In this document: positions 18,608 through 29,745 of the stretch, in pieces
Numbering within the stretch: position 1 is the first letter of the stretch
Layout: the number at the start of each line of letters is the position of its first letter
Assembly: GCA_027943245.1 (NCBI GenBank)
Contig: JANDJZ010000570.1
Coordinates: forward strand, 1-30,965
Length of the DNA: 30,965 nucleotides
Origin: Acanthamoeba sp. SK_2022b
Taxonomy: Eukaryota; Discosea; Longamoebia; Acanthamoebidae
Direction: 5' to 3'
Program-made: the position numbers and the translations under genes
Notes under the pieces: model-generated
What the model was told of the DNA's origin: nothing
The model's database searches: none
Seen by the model: only the letters and a program-made list of their open reading frames with translations

Positions 18608-21544
18608 TCACTTGAGGTGCTTGTCCTTGTACTGGATGAATCGATCCAGGTTGAGCTTGGTCTCCCGCAGTCGCTCCAGCAGGTCTCGATCCAACGACCG
18701 ACTCTCCTGTCGAATCTACACGCCGCGGGCAAGACGCCACGTCAGCATGCGCGCGCGCGTGTCGTGGCGTGGCGTGTGTCGCAGGGGTAATGGCGAAGCG
18801 GCACCTTGTTGCGGAGGAGGGGAGAGAAGGATCGGAGCTTGGGGAGGAGGGCGAGCTGGGCAAAGATGTGGTCCTTGTCCTCCTCGGAGAACATGTCGAA
18901 CAGGCTGTTCAGGCCCTCCGCCACGACGGCCCCGTGCACGGCCGACCACGACCCCGCCGGGGCGGCCGCCTGCTCGGCCATCAGCGACGTGCCCACGCTG
19001 TGCACCAACACCGCCGCCACTTTCTGTGTTGTGTGTGTGTGTGGACCCCGGCGTCGAAGTCAGAGCTGTTTCGCGAGGCGGCGATGGCACGCGAGGAATG
19101 CGGTTGGTTTTGGGGGCGGGGGGGGGGGCGACGTACGGGAGCGAGGTCGATGAGCTGGGGCTGCTGGCCCATGATGCCCAGACAGCCGAGCGCGTTGGCG
19201 CGCGCGGTGAACGACGGACAGCCGGCCGCCAGCTGCACCATGCCCTCCACCACGTTCGTGTGCACCGACTGCACGAACAGCCCACAAGTTCAGGTTGGCG
19301 TGTCACATCAAAAATAAAAATAAAAAAAATAAAAATTAAGAAATAAACGATAATAATTAATAAAATCAACGCACCAATGGGAAGCCGTGCTGGGCGGACT
19401 TGCGGAGGAGGGTCCACATGGAGGCGGTGACGAGCTCGAGGATCTCGACGTTGGCGTCGGTGCCCAGCGGAGGCGGCAGGGGCTGTCCGGCCTCTACGCA
19501 GAGCTTCACCAGAAGCTCCCACAGCCCGTCCGCCTGCTGCTTGTCTGCACACACACACGCACACACACACGTCAGCGACGGCGGTTGCGGTGGGGGGAGG
19601 CGTGTACCGGCGGGGAGGGGCAGGACGAGGAGCATGTTGTTGAGGCAGGAGAGGGCGCGGGCCTGGACGTCGTGGAACTGGACCACGCACTTCTGCATGA
19701 ACGCAAAGGCCTGGCCCAGGGCGGTGACCCGGGCCCGGTCCCACTGGAGCTTCTCCACGACCTTGGCCAGGATGGCGGGCAGGGGCAGCGCGGCGAGGAC
19801 CTCGGGGGCGATGGCGGTGGCTTCGTCCATGTTGACCGACCCCGTCGGCAGCTGCGACTCGTCGACCGCCTCCTCCTCGTCTTCGTCGGCCACCGGCACC
19901 TCCTCCTTCTCCGCAGCCTCGGCTGAGAGAGAGAGAGAGAGGGAGGGAGGGAGAGAGGGAGAGGGGGAGACGTAAGCTGTGAATGGCCGCCGCGTGCACG
20001 AACGTTGTTGGGCGGGAGGTGGCGCACCTTCGATGGAGGAGCAGATGTTGGTGAGGATCTCGAAGCCGGCCTGCTGGGCGCTCATGTTGCTGCGCCACTT
20101 CTCCAGCGCCTCCTCGGCCTTGTTCAGCGTCGACCCTGCAAGCGTTTGTTTGGCCCAGACCCAAACCGTTGTCAGTCGCCACATCGATGCACGAGAGAGA
20201 TAGAGAGAGGTGGAGGTGGTGGTGTACACACCGAGGATCTTGTCCTGCTGCTGGGCCTGCTGGAGGAACTGGCTGAGCTCGATGAGGCCGGCGAGGCCGT
20301 CGAACTTCCAGCACAGATCGAGCACGGACATGAGGGCGCGGATGATGTCGGGGTGACGGCCGCCGCCCATGTTGACCACGCTGCCCGCGAGCAGCGAGGC
20401 GAAGCGGACGTCGGGGTCGGGCTGCGCGAGGTAGGCCATCAGCAGCTTGACGAGCGATGCCCGGTCGTCGACGCTCAGCCACTGGTTGAGCAGTCGGTCG
20501 TTCTCGCAGTCGGTCAGGACCTGCAGCAGACCGGCTGGAGCCGTGCCAACACGACAACGATAACAACAACGCGTAAGGAGAGTAAACGCGTAGCGAGTCT
20601 TCTTTGACGAGCTTCTACACGAAATGTTTCAAAGAAGATGTAGCGCACGTAGAAAGAGTAGAAGTAGAAAGTGGGGGGGGGGGCAAGGAGTAGAGAGTAC
20701 CAGAGGCGAGGAGGATGGCAGGCGGGACGGCTTGTGGGTTCTGGAGGAAGGAGACGATGAGCGAGAGGGCCCCGGCCTGGAGGATCATGGTGGTGGCCTC
20801 CTCGCTGTTTTCGCTCAGGTTGGAGAGGAGGGAGATGGTCTGGGCGAGGAGCGAGCACAGCTGCTTCACCTCCTCCTCCGGCTTGGTAGCGCTGGCCTCG
20901 TTGACCAGTCGGAGGTTCTACGTAGCCGGCCATCACAAACAAGAAACAGACGGACGAGTAGCGTGAGCCTGTGACCGCGGCCATGTGGGTATTGTGTGCA
21001 TGGGGAAAGGCAGACACCTGCTGGAGCACGCTGAGGAGTGTGGCCGTGCAGTGGCGGTGGAGGAGAGGGAAGGCGGTGACGGGAGCCACCGTGGAGAGGT
21101 TGTTGAGAGCGCCAGTGGCGGCGACTCGGACGGCGGGGCTCGGGTCGGCCAGGCACGCGACCAGCGTCTTGAGCGAACTCTCCTCCAGTGAGAGGCGCAC
21201 GGCCTCGTCCTCCTCCAAAACAAGATTAGCGATACCGTTGCAGGCCACCTCGCGATCCGCTTCCTCTGCGCTCTTCAACTGCGCCATGTTTAAAGTGCAC
21301 GATTTAATCAGCATCGGCAAATTGAACGAATCGTACGATGAACGAACGATTAGCCATTCAATTGGGTCCAAGGGGTGGATACCTTCTGGAAAATGGGCAC
21401 GTTTGGTTGCACGTCCGCTCCAGTTTCAATCACATCGGAATCTACATCTTCTATGATCGCCTGTTGCGCTTCGGCCACCGTGGGCAGGCCCGTAGGGCAA
21501 ACTCGGTTTCGCTTGTTGTTTCCGCCCCTTCGCTCCTTCGGCAT
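18608..21544 (-). CDS. HEATR3: HEATR3/Syo1-like ribosomal-protein import chaperone
   Basis: Exons, 5' to 3': 21544-21383, 21278-21018, 20917-20701, 20534-20232, 20135-20028, 19922-19608, 19544-19375, 19268-19137, 19023-18805 and 18715-18608, for 664 residues (human HEATR3 is about 680). A basic N-terminus (PKERRGGNNKRNR) is followed by ARM/HEAT repeats: REVACNGIANLVL, VRVAATGALNNLS and ISLLSNLSENSEEA. An acidic segment (ADEDEEE) interrupts them at about residue 360, as in Syo1. The C-terminus closely follows HEATR3: NSLFDMFSEED, then LLERLRETKLNLDRFIQYK. Syo1/HEATR3 imports uL18 (L5) and uL5 (L11) together for 5S RNP assembly. The gene is divergent from NUP160. The exon 2 acceptor at 21279 was chosen so that PIFQK joins LKSAEEADRE. 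Confidence 0.9.
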
Positions 21545-21741
21545 AGTGTGTTGTGGTCTCTTACGGCTTGGCCTGAATCAACAAATACCAAATTGCTAAT
21601 CAGCAAATCAAGATTTTTTCGCGAATTACATAAAAACACATATTTGCTCTTTTTTTTTGCTGTTTCTTTGGCGCCTTTTCCGTCTCGATCCGGATCTTGA
21701 TCTTCACATCACACTGCTGCCGTTGGTTGTGAAGAGGCAGG
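21545..21741. promoter_or_regulatory. 197-bp divergent promoter region, HEATR3 / NUP160
   Basis: Both proposed ATGs face outward from this AT-rich stretch (AATTACATAAAAACAC near 21623 and a T run at 21651-21658). This is unlike the GC-rich flanking exons. No further exon was found. The NUP160 ATG is immediately preceded by GGCAG, so a spliced 5' UTR exon is possible. Confidence 0.65.
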
Positions 21742-24700
21742 ATGCTGTACTGGAAAGAGGTAATTTCAAGCGGGTGATTGAGGCACTATGGATTAGATGG
21801 TAATCTCGCATTTTACAGGTCCCGCTCCAATTGCCAGAGGGGGCCGTAGTGTGGCGTGACATCGCCCTTGCGGTAGATCTCTCCAAGGATACGTTTGCCA
21901 CTACCACCCCTGCCCCTGCTACTCTTGAGAGGCTCGGTGGCGGATTCGGCTTCCAGGCGCAGCACGGCGCCGCTGGTCGCAATCGATTTGTAGTATGGTA
22001 CTGGCCCCGCCCCAATGATGGAGATCAGATCGGCACAGTGTAGTGGCAGATTTTTGACACATGCGGTATCGTGTAGGCGGGCAAGCGGCAGCGTGCTGGA
22101 GCTGCTCGAAATCTCACTCGATTGCGAGCTCACAAATAACGCGCTACGCATTCAGCTGCCTCGTGCAGTCGTGGGCGACGTCGTCTTCGTGGAGAAGGAG
22201 GTGGAGGAGGGCGTGCGCGAGCTCCACGTGCTGGTGGTGACCACACGCACCTTCCATCGCTTCGTCTTTCCGCATCCGCTCTCGGCTCCCGACGCCGCTT
22301 TGGCCTCGGCCGGGCCGGGCGCCGCCCTTCCCTCTGTCCTCTCCAAGGTCACCGCCGTGGAGCTGCTTCAGGGGACCTGCAGTCTGGTTGCGCCTCCTCT
22401 CGCCCCGCCATCTTTGCCCGCGAAGCGTTGCGCTACGTGGCCGCGATGAGCTGATGGATGTACGCATGCGCATGCGCGTCGTGCAGGACAACGTGCTCAG
22501 GAACGGCGCGCTGCCCAAGGCCGTCACGCCGGTGGACGAGGACCGCATCGCGATCGGGTACAGCAACGGCAGCATCGCGGTGGTCGAGACCTACGACGTG
22601 CGGGTCGTCCCCGGAAGCCCCGCGTTCGGCACCACCGTCTTCGAGCTCAAGGAGGAGCATCTCATGAAGAAGCTCTGGAGCGGCCTCATGCCCACACTCG
22701 GCACCAAGTACGTGCCACTGCTGTCCATGCATCGTGTGCGTGTGCGTGTGTGTGTGCGTGTGTGCGTGCGTGTGTGTGCGTGTGTGTGCGTGTTGGCTTT
22801 CTTTAACGCCGTGTTTCCACTGTGCGTCAGGCCTGCGCCGGAGGAGATTGTGAGCCTGGCCACCCACTGCGTGACGCCCACGCGGCCCTACATATTCGCT
22901 CTATGCGCAGACAACAAGATTCGAGGTGAGCGCGCCTTCCTCCTCTCCCTCCTCCTCTCGCGGCGCCACCACCATGATCCCGCTGGTCGTTCGTGGCCGG
23001 TCCCTCGTGTACGTGTGTTAACGCGACTACGATCAGTATGGGACGTCCAGAGCAGGGCTTTGCTGAACACCAAGGAGATCGACGCCGACAAATGGAGCTG
23101 CGACGGAGACGATTCCAGTACGTACTACCGTGGCCATGCGCTACGCTGGGCCCACTTTGTGCAAGGCTGACGATGGCCTCGTCGTTGTTTTATTGGCCTC
23201 TCCTTTTCGCTCAACTGTCCAGTCCAACGTCGAGGCCCCATCCGCGTCTACTCGTACGACGAGGACCCCATGCGATGCAAGCTGGGCCTCTACTTTGAAC
23301 TGCGCGAAGAGTCGCAAGTACGGACTCGCCTCACGCAGCGACTGCAGGCCTGCTCCGTTGAACTAACGACGCTCGGGGGGGGGGTTGCAGCTTCAACTCT
23401 ACACGGTCTCGTTTGTCGAAGAGGAGAACGGCTACATCTTCCTCAAGGGCCTCGAGTTCGACAGCTTCCACTACTCCAAACTGGTGCGCCTCCTCTCCCC
23501 TCGTCGGGTCGCCTCTGCTTCTCTGCCCGGCGGCACAGCTCACGCCCCCCCCCCCGCGATCACTCGCGGCGAACAGAAACACCTGGTCGACTTCAGGTTC
23601 TCGTTCGCATGCCTGTGGGCCATGTGGGCGGATCCCAACGAGGGCCTGGCCCTAAAATACGTCACCTTCGAGACGTGCGTGACCCCCCCCCAACTCCGTT
23701 GAACCGACACCACCCAAGCACACACACACACACACACACACACTCTCTCTCTCTCTCTCTCTACTCGACCGGCGCTTTTCTTACGCATCGAGTTTGGCGT
23801 GTCGCCTGCGCAGGTCTGGGCAAACGGAGCCCTTCATGGTGGAGGACAACTGCTGGACGTCCGTGCTGCTACACGCGCCCGACGACGCCAAGGAGTACCC
23901 GTCCCTCTCCGACGCCAACGATTTCCAGGTAACGCCGTCCTCCTCGCTGCGTCCATTGGAGAGTTGCGTTGGCTGACGCGCTGGCCTGTAAAAAGCACGC
24001 CTACCTGGAGAACCTGTTCAAGCCCGGCCGGTACAGCCTCACGGCCATCCACAAGGCCTACCAGCAGCTGCGCGACGCCAACAAGATGATCGCCAGCGCC
24101 TCTGCGCGTGCGCCGCTTTCGGTGGCGCGGCTTCAGCGAGACATCCCCGTCCTCATCCAAGAACTGGTACATGACTCCTCTGCTACCAATGGCATACTTT
24201 TATTTTCTTATTATAATTTTAAAAAAGATTAAAAATGATAATATTAGAATAATCCTAATTGTTATTCTCAATAATAATAATAATAAAAAACAGGCCACGA
24301 GCTCGTATCAGGCCCGCAACGTTGAAGAAGAGGACATCGAGGAGTACGTGCAGCTGCAGAAGTCCTACTGGGACTCCTTCCTGGCCAAGGTCAGGCAGGC
24401 GTTCACCGACGAGGAGACTCCCGTCGCGCTCTTCAAGGACCTTCGAACCGGTCTCATGGTCATCATCAAAAAGGTCCTTCTCCCCTTCTGCCATCAACAG
24501 CCACTGTCTCGTTGGGCCTCAGCGATTGACAACAACAACAACAAAACTCCGAGCAGGCCAATCTCACGTTCGCTCGCCCCTGCGAGCCCTTGGAGGCCCT
24601 GCACGCGATCAGCCTGCCCAGGACCGCCAACAAGCAGTCTCGACAGAAGCTCGCCAGCGTCTCCGCCGTGCCCTCGGCCTCCCATCTGCTTCTGCCGGGG

Positions 24701-24818
24701 ACCACCGTGTACAGCGACGCCGCCTACCAGCTCGTGTCCGAGCTCCTCACCGCCACCAACCTGGTCTCGCAAGAGGTGCAGCCCCCCACCTCCCTCTTGT
24801 CGTTGATTGGGCGATCTG

Positions 24819-24894
<76 letters not shown>

Positions 24895-26281
24895 GACTTA
24901 ATGCCCCCCCCCCCGAATTCTGTGTTCGTGGCCCGCCACAGCTGGGCGAGGACGTGTTGGCCTCGTTCGAGGAGGAGCTCGCCTACTCGCGCGACCCCTA
25001 CACCGCGTCGTCGAGGCACATCGACGCCTTCCTCTCCGCCACGCACTCCACCTTCGGGTACCACTCGCGCGCCTTGCGTGTGCGCTTTTCGAGCTCGATT
25101 GCATCTCCGCGCGCGGCGGTAGTGCCTTGACTCACGTGCGCCCCCCCCCCTCTCACAGGGAGCACAAGAAGCGACCATCGCCGTACGAGTTTATCCGTCG
25201 GCTGCTGCGCAGCCTGTACGGCGCCAAGAAGCTCGGTGCGGCTGTCAAGAACCTGCTCGACCTGCTCGACCCTCACCGGCTGCCCGCAACGACCGCCAGC
25301 AGTACGTGTGGCGCTTCGCCTACCACGCAACCCCCCTCCCTCCCTCTCCTCCCCTTCATCGCCTTATGCTTGTCGCGCCTTGTAGACGCCGCGGACGACA
25401 TGCTGCTGGCCCAGAAGGAGAGCTGGTGTGCGGGCCTCTTTGGCGGCGACTTCGTGGAGGGCTTCGTGTCCATGTCGCTGCAGCACATCACCCGCTCCCG
25501 CTTCCAGATGGCGCGCGACCTCTTCTTCCTCCTCTCCTTCGTCTTGCGGCTCGAGAACACCGTGCGTTGAGCTCCTCGCCGCACGCTCTCGACCCGTTTT
25601 GCCCCCCCCCCTCTCGTTCGCGCATCGCTCATGCTCGCTCTGGTGGTCTCCAAGGTGGAGCTGCCGGCCAAGGCCTTCTCCGAGATCGAGGGCGAGCTCC
25701 TCCCGCGCGTCGCCGCTCTCGTCAAGTGCTACCACCTGCTCCACTGGATCACCCTCCAGTACTGCCCCACCGTCGAGGCGCTGTACGTCCACCCCCCTTT
25801 CCCCACACTCGGTGCTGTGGCCTCTGATTGGCTCGTGCGTGCGTCTTTTAAACGATTATTTAATTATTTATTATTTATTAAATTGATTTTGTATTTTTTA
25901 TTTTAATTGAAGGCCCAGGACCACGGACGATCTGAACTTCTCGGCGCTGGAGATCACCGGCGGACAGCAAAAGAGGAGGTCGACCGAGGGCCGCACGCTG
26001 ATGCAGCTGTTCGTCCAGGAGCACAGCACGGTCATCCAGCAGCTCTTCGCGTCGTCCGAGGCCGTGAACGCGTACCTGCGGTCGTTCGAGAGCGGCGCGC
26101 GCAACATCGACGCCACGTCGTCGTTCAACCTCTACGCGGAGCCGCGCGAGCTGTGGGCCGGGCTCGCCGCCCCATTGGTGCAGACCGTGCTCGGCTACGT
26201 GACCATGGGCTACCACTTCTCCGTCTTCCTCAAGAACCACTCCTACTACGGGCTGCTTCATGTACGCTCCTCGTTCTCGTG

Positions 26282-26345
<64 letters not shown>

Positions 26346-26989
26346 TCTGACTGCAACGCGCGCGCGTGGCACGACACGCGATCGCAGGAGAACCTCCGTT
26401 TGTCGGGCAAGACGAGCGGAGTGGCCCAGTACCTGCTCGGCCTGTCGCACCTGGACGTCGAGCAGTACGACAAGGCCACCGAATGCTTCCTCCACGCCCT
26501 CACCACCCTCTCCTCCGACGGTATGCGCCTCCACGAGCAACGCCACCTTAAATGTCCCACTCGCTCACTCACTCTCTCTCTCTCTCTGTTGCCTGCGCGT
26601 GCGCAGAGGAGTGCCGTTACTTCAAGGACATGCTGCAGGAGACGACGCACCTGGGGCGGGGCGCCATGGAGACGGACATGCACGTGGAGGCCCACGAGCA
26701 GAGCCTCGACGTGCCCTTCCTCATGCACGTGATCGAGCTGTTCGAGAGCGTGCGGCAGCCCGAGTTCGCCATCCGCTTCGCCTTTGCCGCGCTCCAGGAG
26801 ACCGCGCAGCACGACAACGCCTCCCAGGCCTTCCTGTGGTCGGTCGTCTTCAAGTCGAGCCTCGCCCTCAGCGACTACGAGCAGGCCTACCTCGCCCTCC
26901 TCTCCAATCCCCACCCTGACGGCTCGCTGTACGCGCATTCCCTGCCCGTGTAATTCTCTCCCCTCTCCCGCTCCACTCATCACCGTGTG

Positions 26990-27070
<81 letters not shown>

Positions 27071-27450
27071 GTGTGTTCTTCGTCGTAAGGTTGCGAAAGT
27101 ATGTGGTGGTGCTGTGCACGGAGGGCCAGGTGGGTTTGCTGTGCCAGCTGCCGTTTGCTGGCCTGCAGCAGGAGGTGGTCCAGGTACGCAGCGTTGCCCC
27201 CCCCCCCACGCGCTGCCGCGCACGGCGTACCCGCTGCGCGTTCCACGCGATGGCTCACACGCGTTTCCTCGTGCGCGCCGCCCGCCACGCAGGTGCTCAC
27301 GCAGAAGGCGCGTGCGGAGGACGTGCAGCACATCGTCGATGGCCAGAGCCCCAACTACTACGAGATCCTCTACGCCTACCACGTCTTCCGCTCCGATTAC
27401 CGCAGCGGTACGCGCCAGTCGCCTCCTCCAACCTCGCAGCGATCTCTCCC

Positions 27451-27481
<31 letters not shown>

Positions 27482-29347
27482 GCTCCCTATTGGCGCGATC
27501 GTGGGCGGTGAGCTCACTCCGTCGTCGTCTCTCGTCGCGTGCGTAGCGGCGTTGTTCATGCACGAGTACGCCATGCGGCTGGGCATCGAGGCGCATGGGA
27601 ACAGCGAGCAGCACCTCCAACACGTGGTATGGCCGCTCGACGACGCGCGCGACGCACGCACGCACGACACTCACTCTGGCTCACTCCCCCCTCCCCCCTC
27701 TTTGCTTTCGCGCGGCCAGGCCAGCGCATACCTCACGTGCCTCAACGCATTCCGATTGGTGGACCCCAAGTTCGCGTGGATCCACAAGACCGAGACTCCC
27801 TTCATCTCGGCAGACGACCGACCGGTATCTCTCCTCCTCCTCCCTCTCATCTGTTCTCTCCTCCGCCCGCATCGCCTCAACCACCGTTTCGCCGATCTCG
27901 CAGAAGCAGATGTCCAAGCGCAAGCGCAGCACCGGGCTCGACAAATCGATCGGTACGCACGACACGACACGACACAACATGCGACACGACACGACACGAC
28001 ACGACACACAACGCGACGCACACGAAATTGATTTTTCGGTTTCCCCTTGCCTGGGCGTCGTAGATATGTCGCCTCTGGTGGGCGGCAAGCCGACGTCGGC
28101 GCTCACGAGCGTGCAGGCCAAGGAACCGGGCGTCGGGGCGGAGGGCGTCACCACGCTCGAGGACATCGAGATGCGCTACCACCTCACCATGGCCTACATC
28201 ACCCTCATCAGGGCCTCGGTCCCCTTTGAGAACATCGGTGCCGTCTCTCCCTCTCCCTCTCCCTCGCGTGACCGCATTTACGTTTTATTATTTAATTATT
28301 AAATTAATTTTGAATATATATATATATATATATTATTAATTGCTGGCATGTGCGGTCGCGTGGGTTACGACCAGGTCCGAGTGCCTTTGACGTGTTCACG
28401 CAGCTGGTCGATGCGGGCTTCTTCGACAAGGCCATAACGTTGGCCGTCAAGTACAGCTTCAACCTGAGCGTCGTCTTCGAAGTCCTCACCAAGCGATGCG
28501 TCCTTCTCCAGCAGCACATCGACTTCTCCGCGTACGTGCTATTGCGTTTTGATTTTTTTTTTGTTTGTTTGTTTGCTTGCTTGTTTGTTCTTCTATTTTG
28601 TATTTGTATTTCGTTTTTTTCGTTTTTTTGTTTAATTTTAAACTAATTAAACTAATTTTTGATTGCGTCGCGTGTGTGTATGTGTGTGCTGCGGGGAGCA
28701 GAGGCGGGAACCAGGGGCTGCACTTTGACGAGGACTGGAGCGGAGGCGGCGGGCTGGCGACCAGCGCGTGGCGCATGCTGAAGAAGTATCTGAAGCAGTA
28801 TGACCCCGTACACGTCAACGGCTACCGCAAGGCCGTCGCCCACAAGATCCTCTCCCTCGACAACCGCATCAAGCTCCCCAAGTGGCTCGTCGAGTCCTTC
28901 AAGGTCTTCCCCCCCCCTCCTTCTCCTCCCTCTACTGCGCGTGTTGTGCGCTCTGCCACTCACGCGCGCGCGCGCGTTTGGGTGTTTATGTGTCGACAGA
29001 AACATGACGTGGCAACGCTGCTGTACCTGTACCTCAAGTTCAGCGTGTACGACGACGCGATCGACCTGCTGGCGGAGGTGCTCGACGAGAAGGAGGAGCG
29101 ACGGAAGGAGGAGGAGGAGGGGGTGGCCAAGACCGCGGCCCTGGGCGACTGGCTGCCCTACACGCGCCTCGAGCAGCTCGAGCAGCAGATCCAGGCGGTC
29201 GTGGGCGACGCCGCCTCGCCTCTGTCGGCCACCGAACGCAACCGACTCGTGGCCGCCCACAAGCACCTCCAGGCCAAGCTGGCCGGCTACCTGCAGCAGG
29301 TCGACCACCGCACGCGCCTCCTCAAGCAGCAGGCCGCCGCCTCGTGA
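21742..29347 (+). CDS. NUP160: Nucleoporin Nup160 (outer-ring Y complex)
   Basis: 29 exons close in frame for 1521 residues: 21742-21759, 21819-21997, 22077-22386, 22487-22707, 22831-22925, 23037-23117, 23223-23317, 23391-23483, 23577-23674, 23814-23928, 23996-24166, 24294-24473, 24557-24775, 24942-25057, 25159-25301, 25386-25561, 25655-25782, 25913-26261, 26388-26520, 26607-26928, 27090-27183, 27293-27407, 27547-27626, 27720-27824, 27904-27952, 28064-28237, 28375-28531, 28702-28903 and 29000-29347. Human-like landmarks in order are SLDCELTNNALRI, FALCADNKIR, LWAMW, LCTEGQVGLL, SPNYYEILYAYHVFR, YLTCLNAFRL and KLPKWLVESFK. The first 500 or so residues should form a beta-propeller and the rest an alpha-solenoid. 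Nup160 is a Y-complex arm needed for pore assembly and mRNA export. The least certain junctions are 22387-22486, 25562-25654 and the 6-codon first exon. Confidence 0.92.
22734..22795 (+). repeat. Imperfect GT/GC repeat in a NUP160 intron
   Basis: Mixed GTGTGC units fill the intron between exons ending at 22707 and starting at 22831. Confidence 0.85.
23718..23762 (+). repeat. (CA)n then (CT)n compound repeat in a NUP160 intron
   Basis: A CA run passes directly into a CT run in the intron 23675-23813. It is an exception to the UG-sense pattern of most dinucleotide repeats here. Confidence 0.9.
24818..24895 (+). repeat. (TTG)n trinucleotide repeat in a NUP160 intron
   Basis: About 25 TTG units lie in the intron 24776-24941, followed by a poly-C run before the acceptor. 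Confidence 0.95.
26288..26344 (+). repeat. (GT)n microsatellite in a NUP160 intron
   Basis: About 28 GT units occupy the intron 26262-26387. Confidence 0.95.
26991..27066 (+). repeat. (GT)n microsatellite in a NUP160 intron
   Basis: About 38 GT units occupy the intron 26929-27089, shortly before the acceptor at 27088-27089. Confidence 0.95.
27958..28020 (+). repeat. (ACACG)n pentanucleotide repeat in a NUP160 intron
   Basis: Imperfect tandem ACACG units follow the donor after 27952 within the intron 27953-28063. Confidence 0.85.
28314..28333 (+). repeat. (AT)n tract in a NUP160 intron
   Basis: An alternating AT tract lies within a wholly AT-rich intron (28238-28374) between GC-rich exons. 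Confidence 0.85.
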
Positions 29348-29745
29348 TCTTTTCCCGCCCCCCCCCCTCCAATGTACTTGCCCTCAGGACACACACACGC
29401 AATTGGCTTCTGCTGGTCTGCTCACGTGTTAAGAAAGAAGCGAGCGCGATCGTGTGTCCCGCGCGTGGCCGAGCGTGCGCTGCAGGTGACCCGGATAGCG
29501 GCCCGCTTGGTTGTTTGAATTTTGTTTTTTGCGGACATGCCAAATTAATTATCCTCAAGGGAACCGGGCAAGACGCAAGGCCCTCGCTTCTTGGACACCA
29601 TCTCACTTCCTCGCCCCCCTTCATCTTCCCTTCCTTGGCGGGTTGAAGGAAGGAGGCAAGGCTTATATTGATCGTCTCGAGAGCGCATCTCAGAGATCCT
29701 CCTTCTCCTCTCACCTCGTCGGAATTCACGTCACATTTGCAGAGC
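29348..29745. other. Intergenic region between NUP160 and the CobW-like gene
   Basis: These 398 bp lie between the NUP160 stop and the next ATG. No family-like reading frame was found. A TTATATT element at 29663-29669 lies about 80 bp before the downstream ATG and could be its TATA element. No AATAAA was seen after NUP160. Confidence 0.6.

Noticed and set aside
22387..22449. Continuation of the NUP160 frame to the stop at 22447-22449
   Set aside because: The protein clearly resumes at 22487 (DNVLRNG), in phase with a donor after 22386, and homology runs on for over 1,300 residues.
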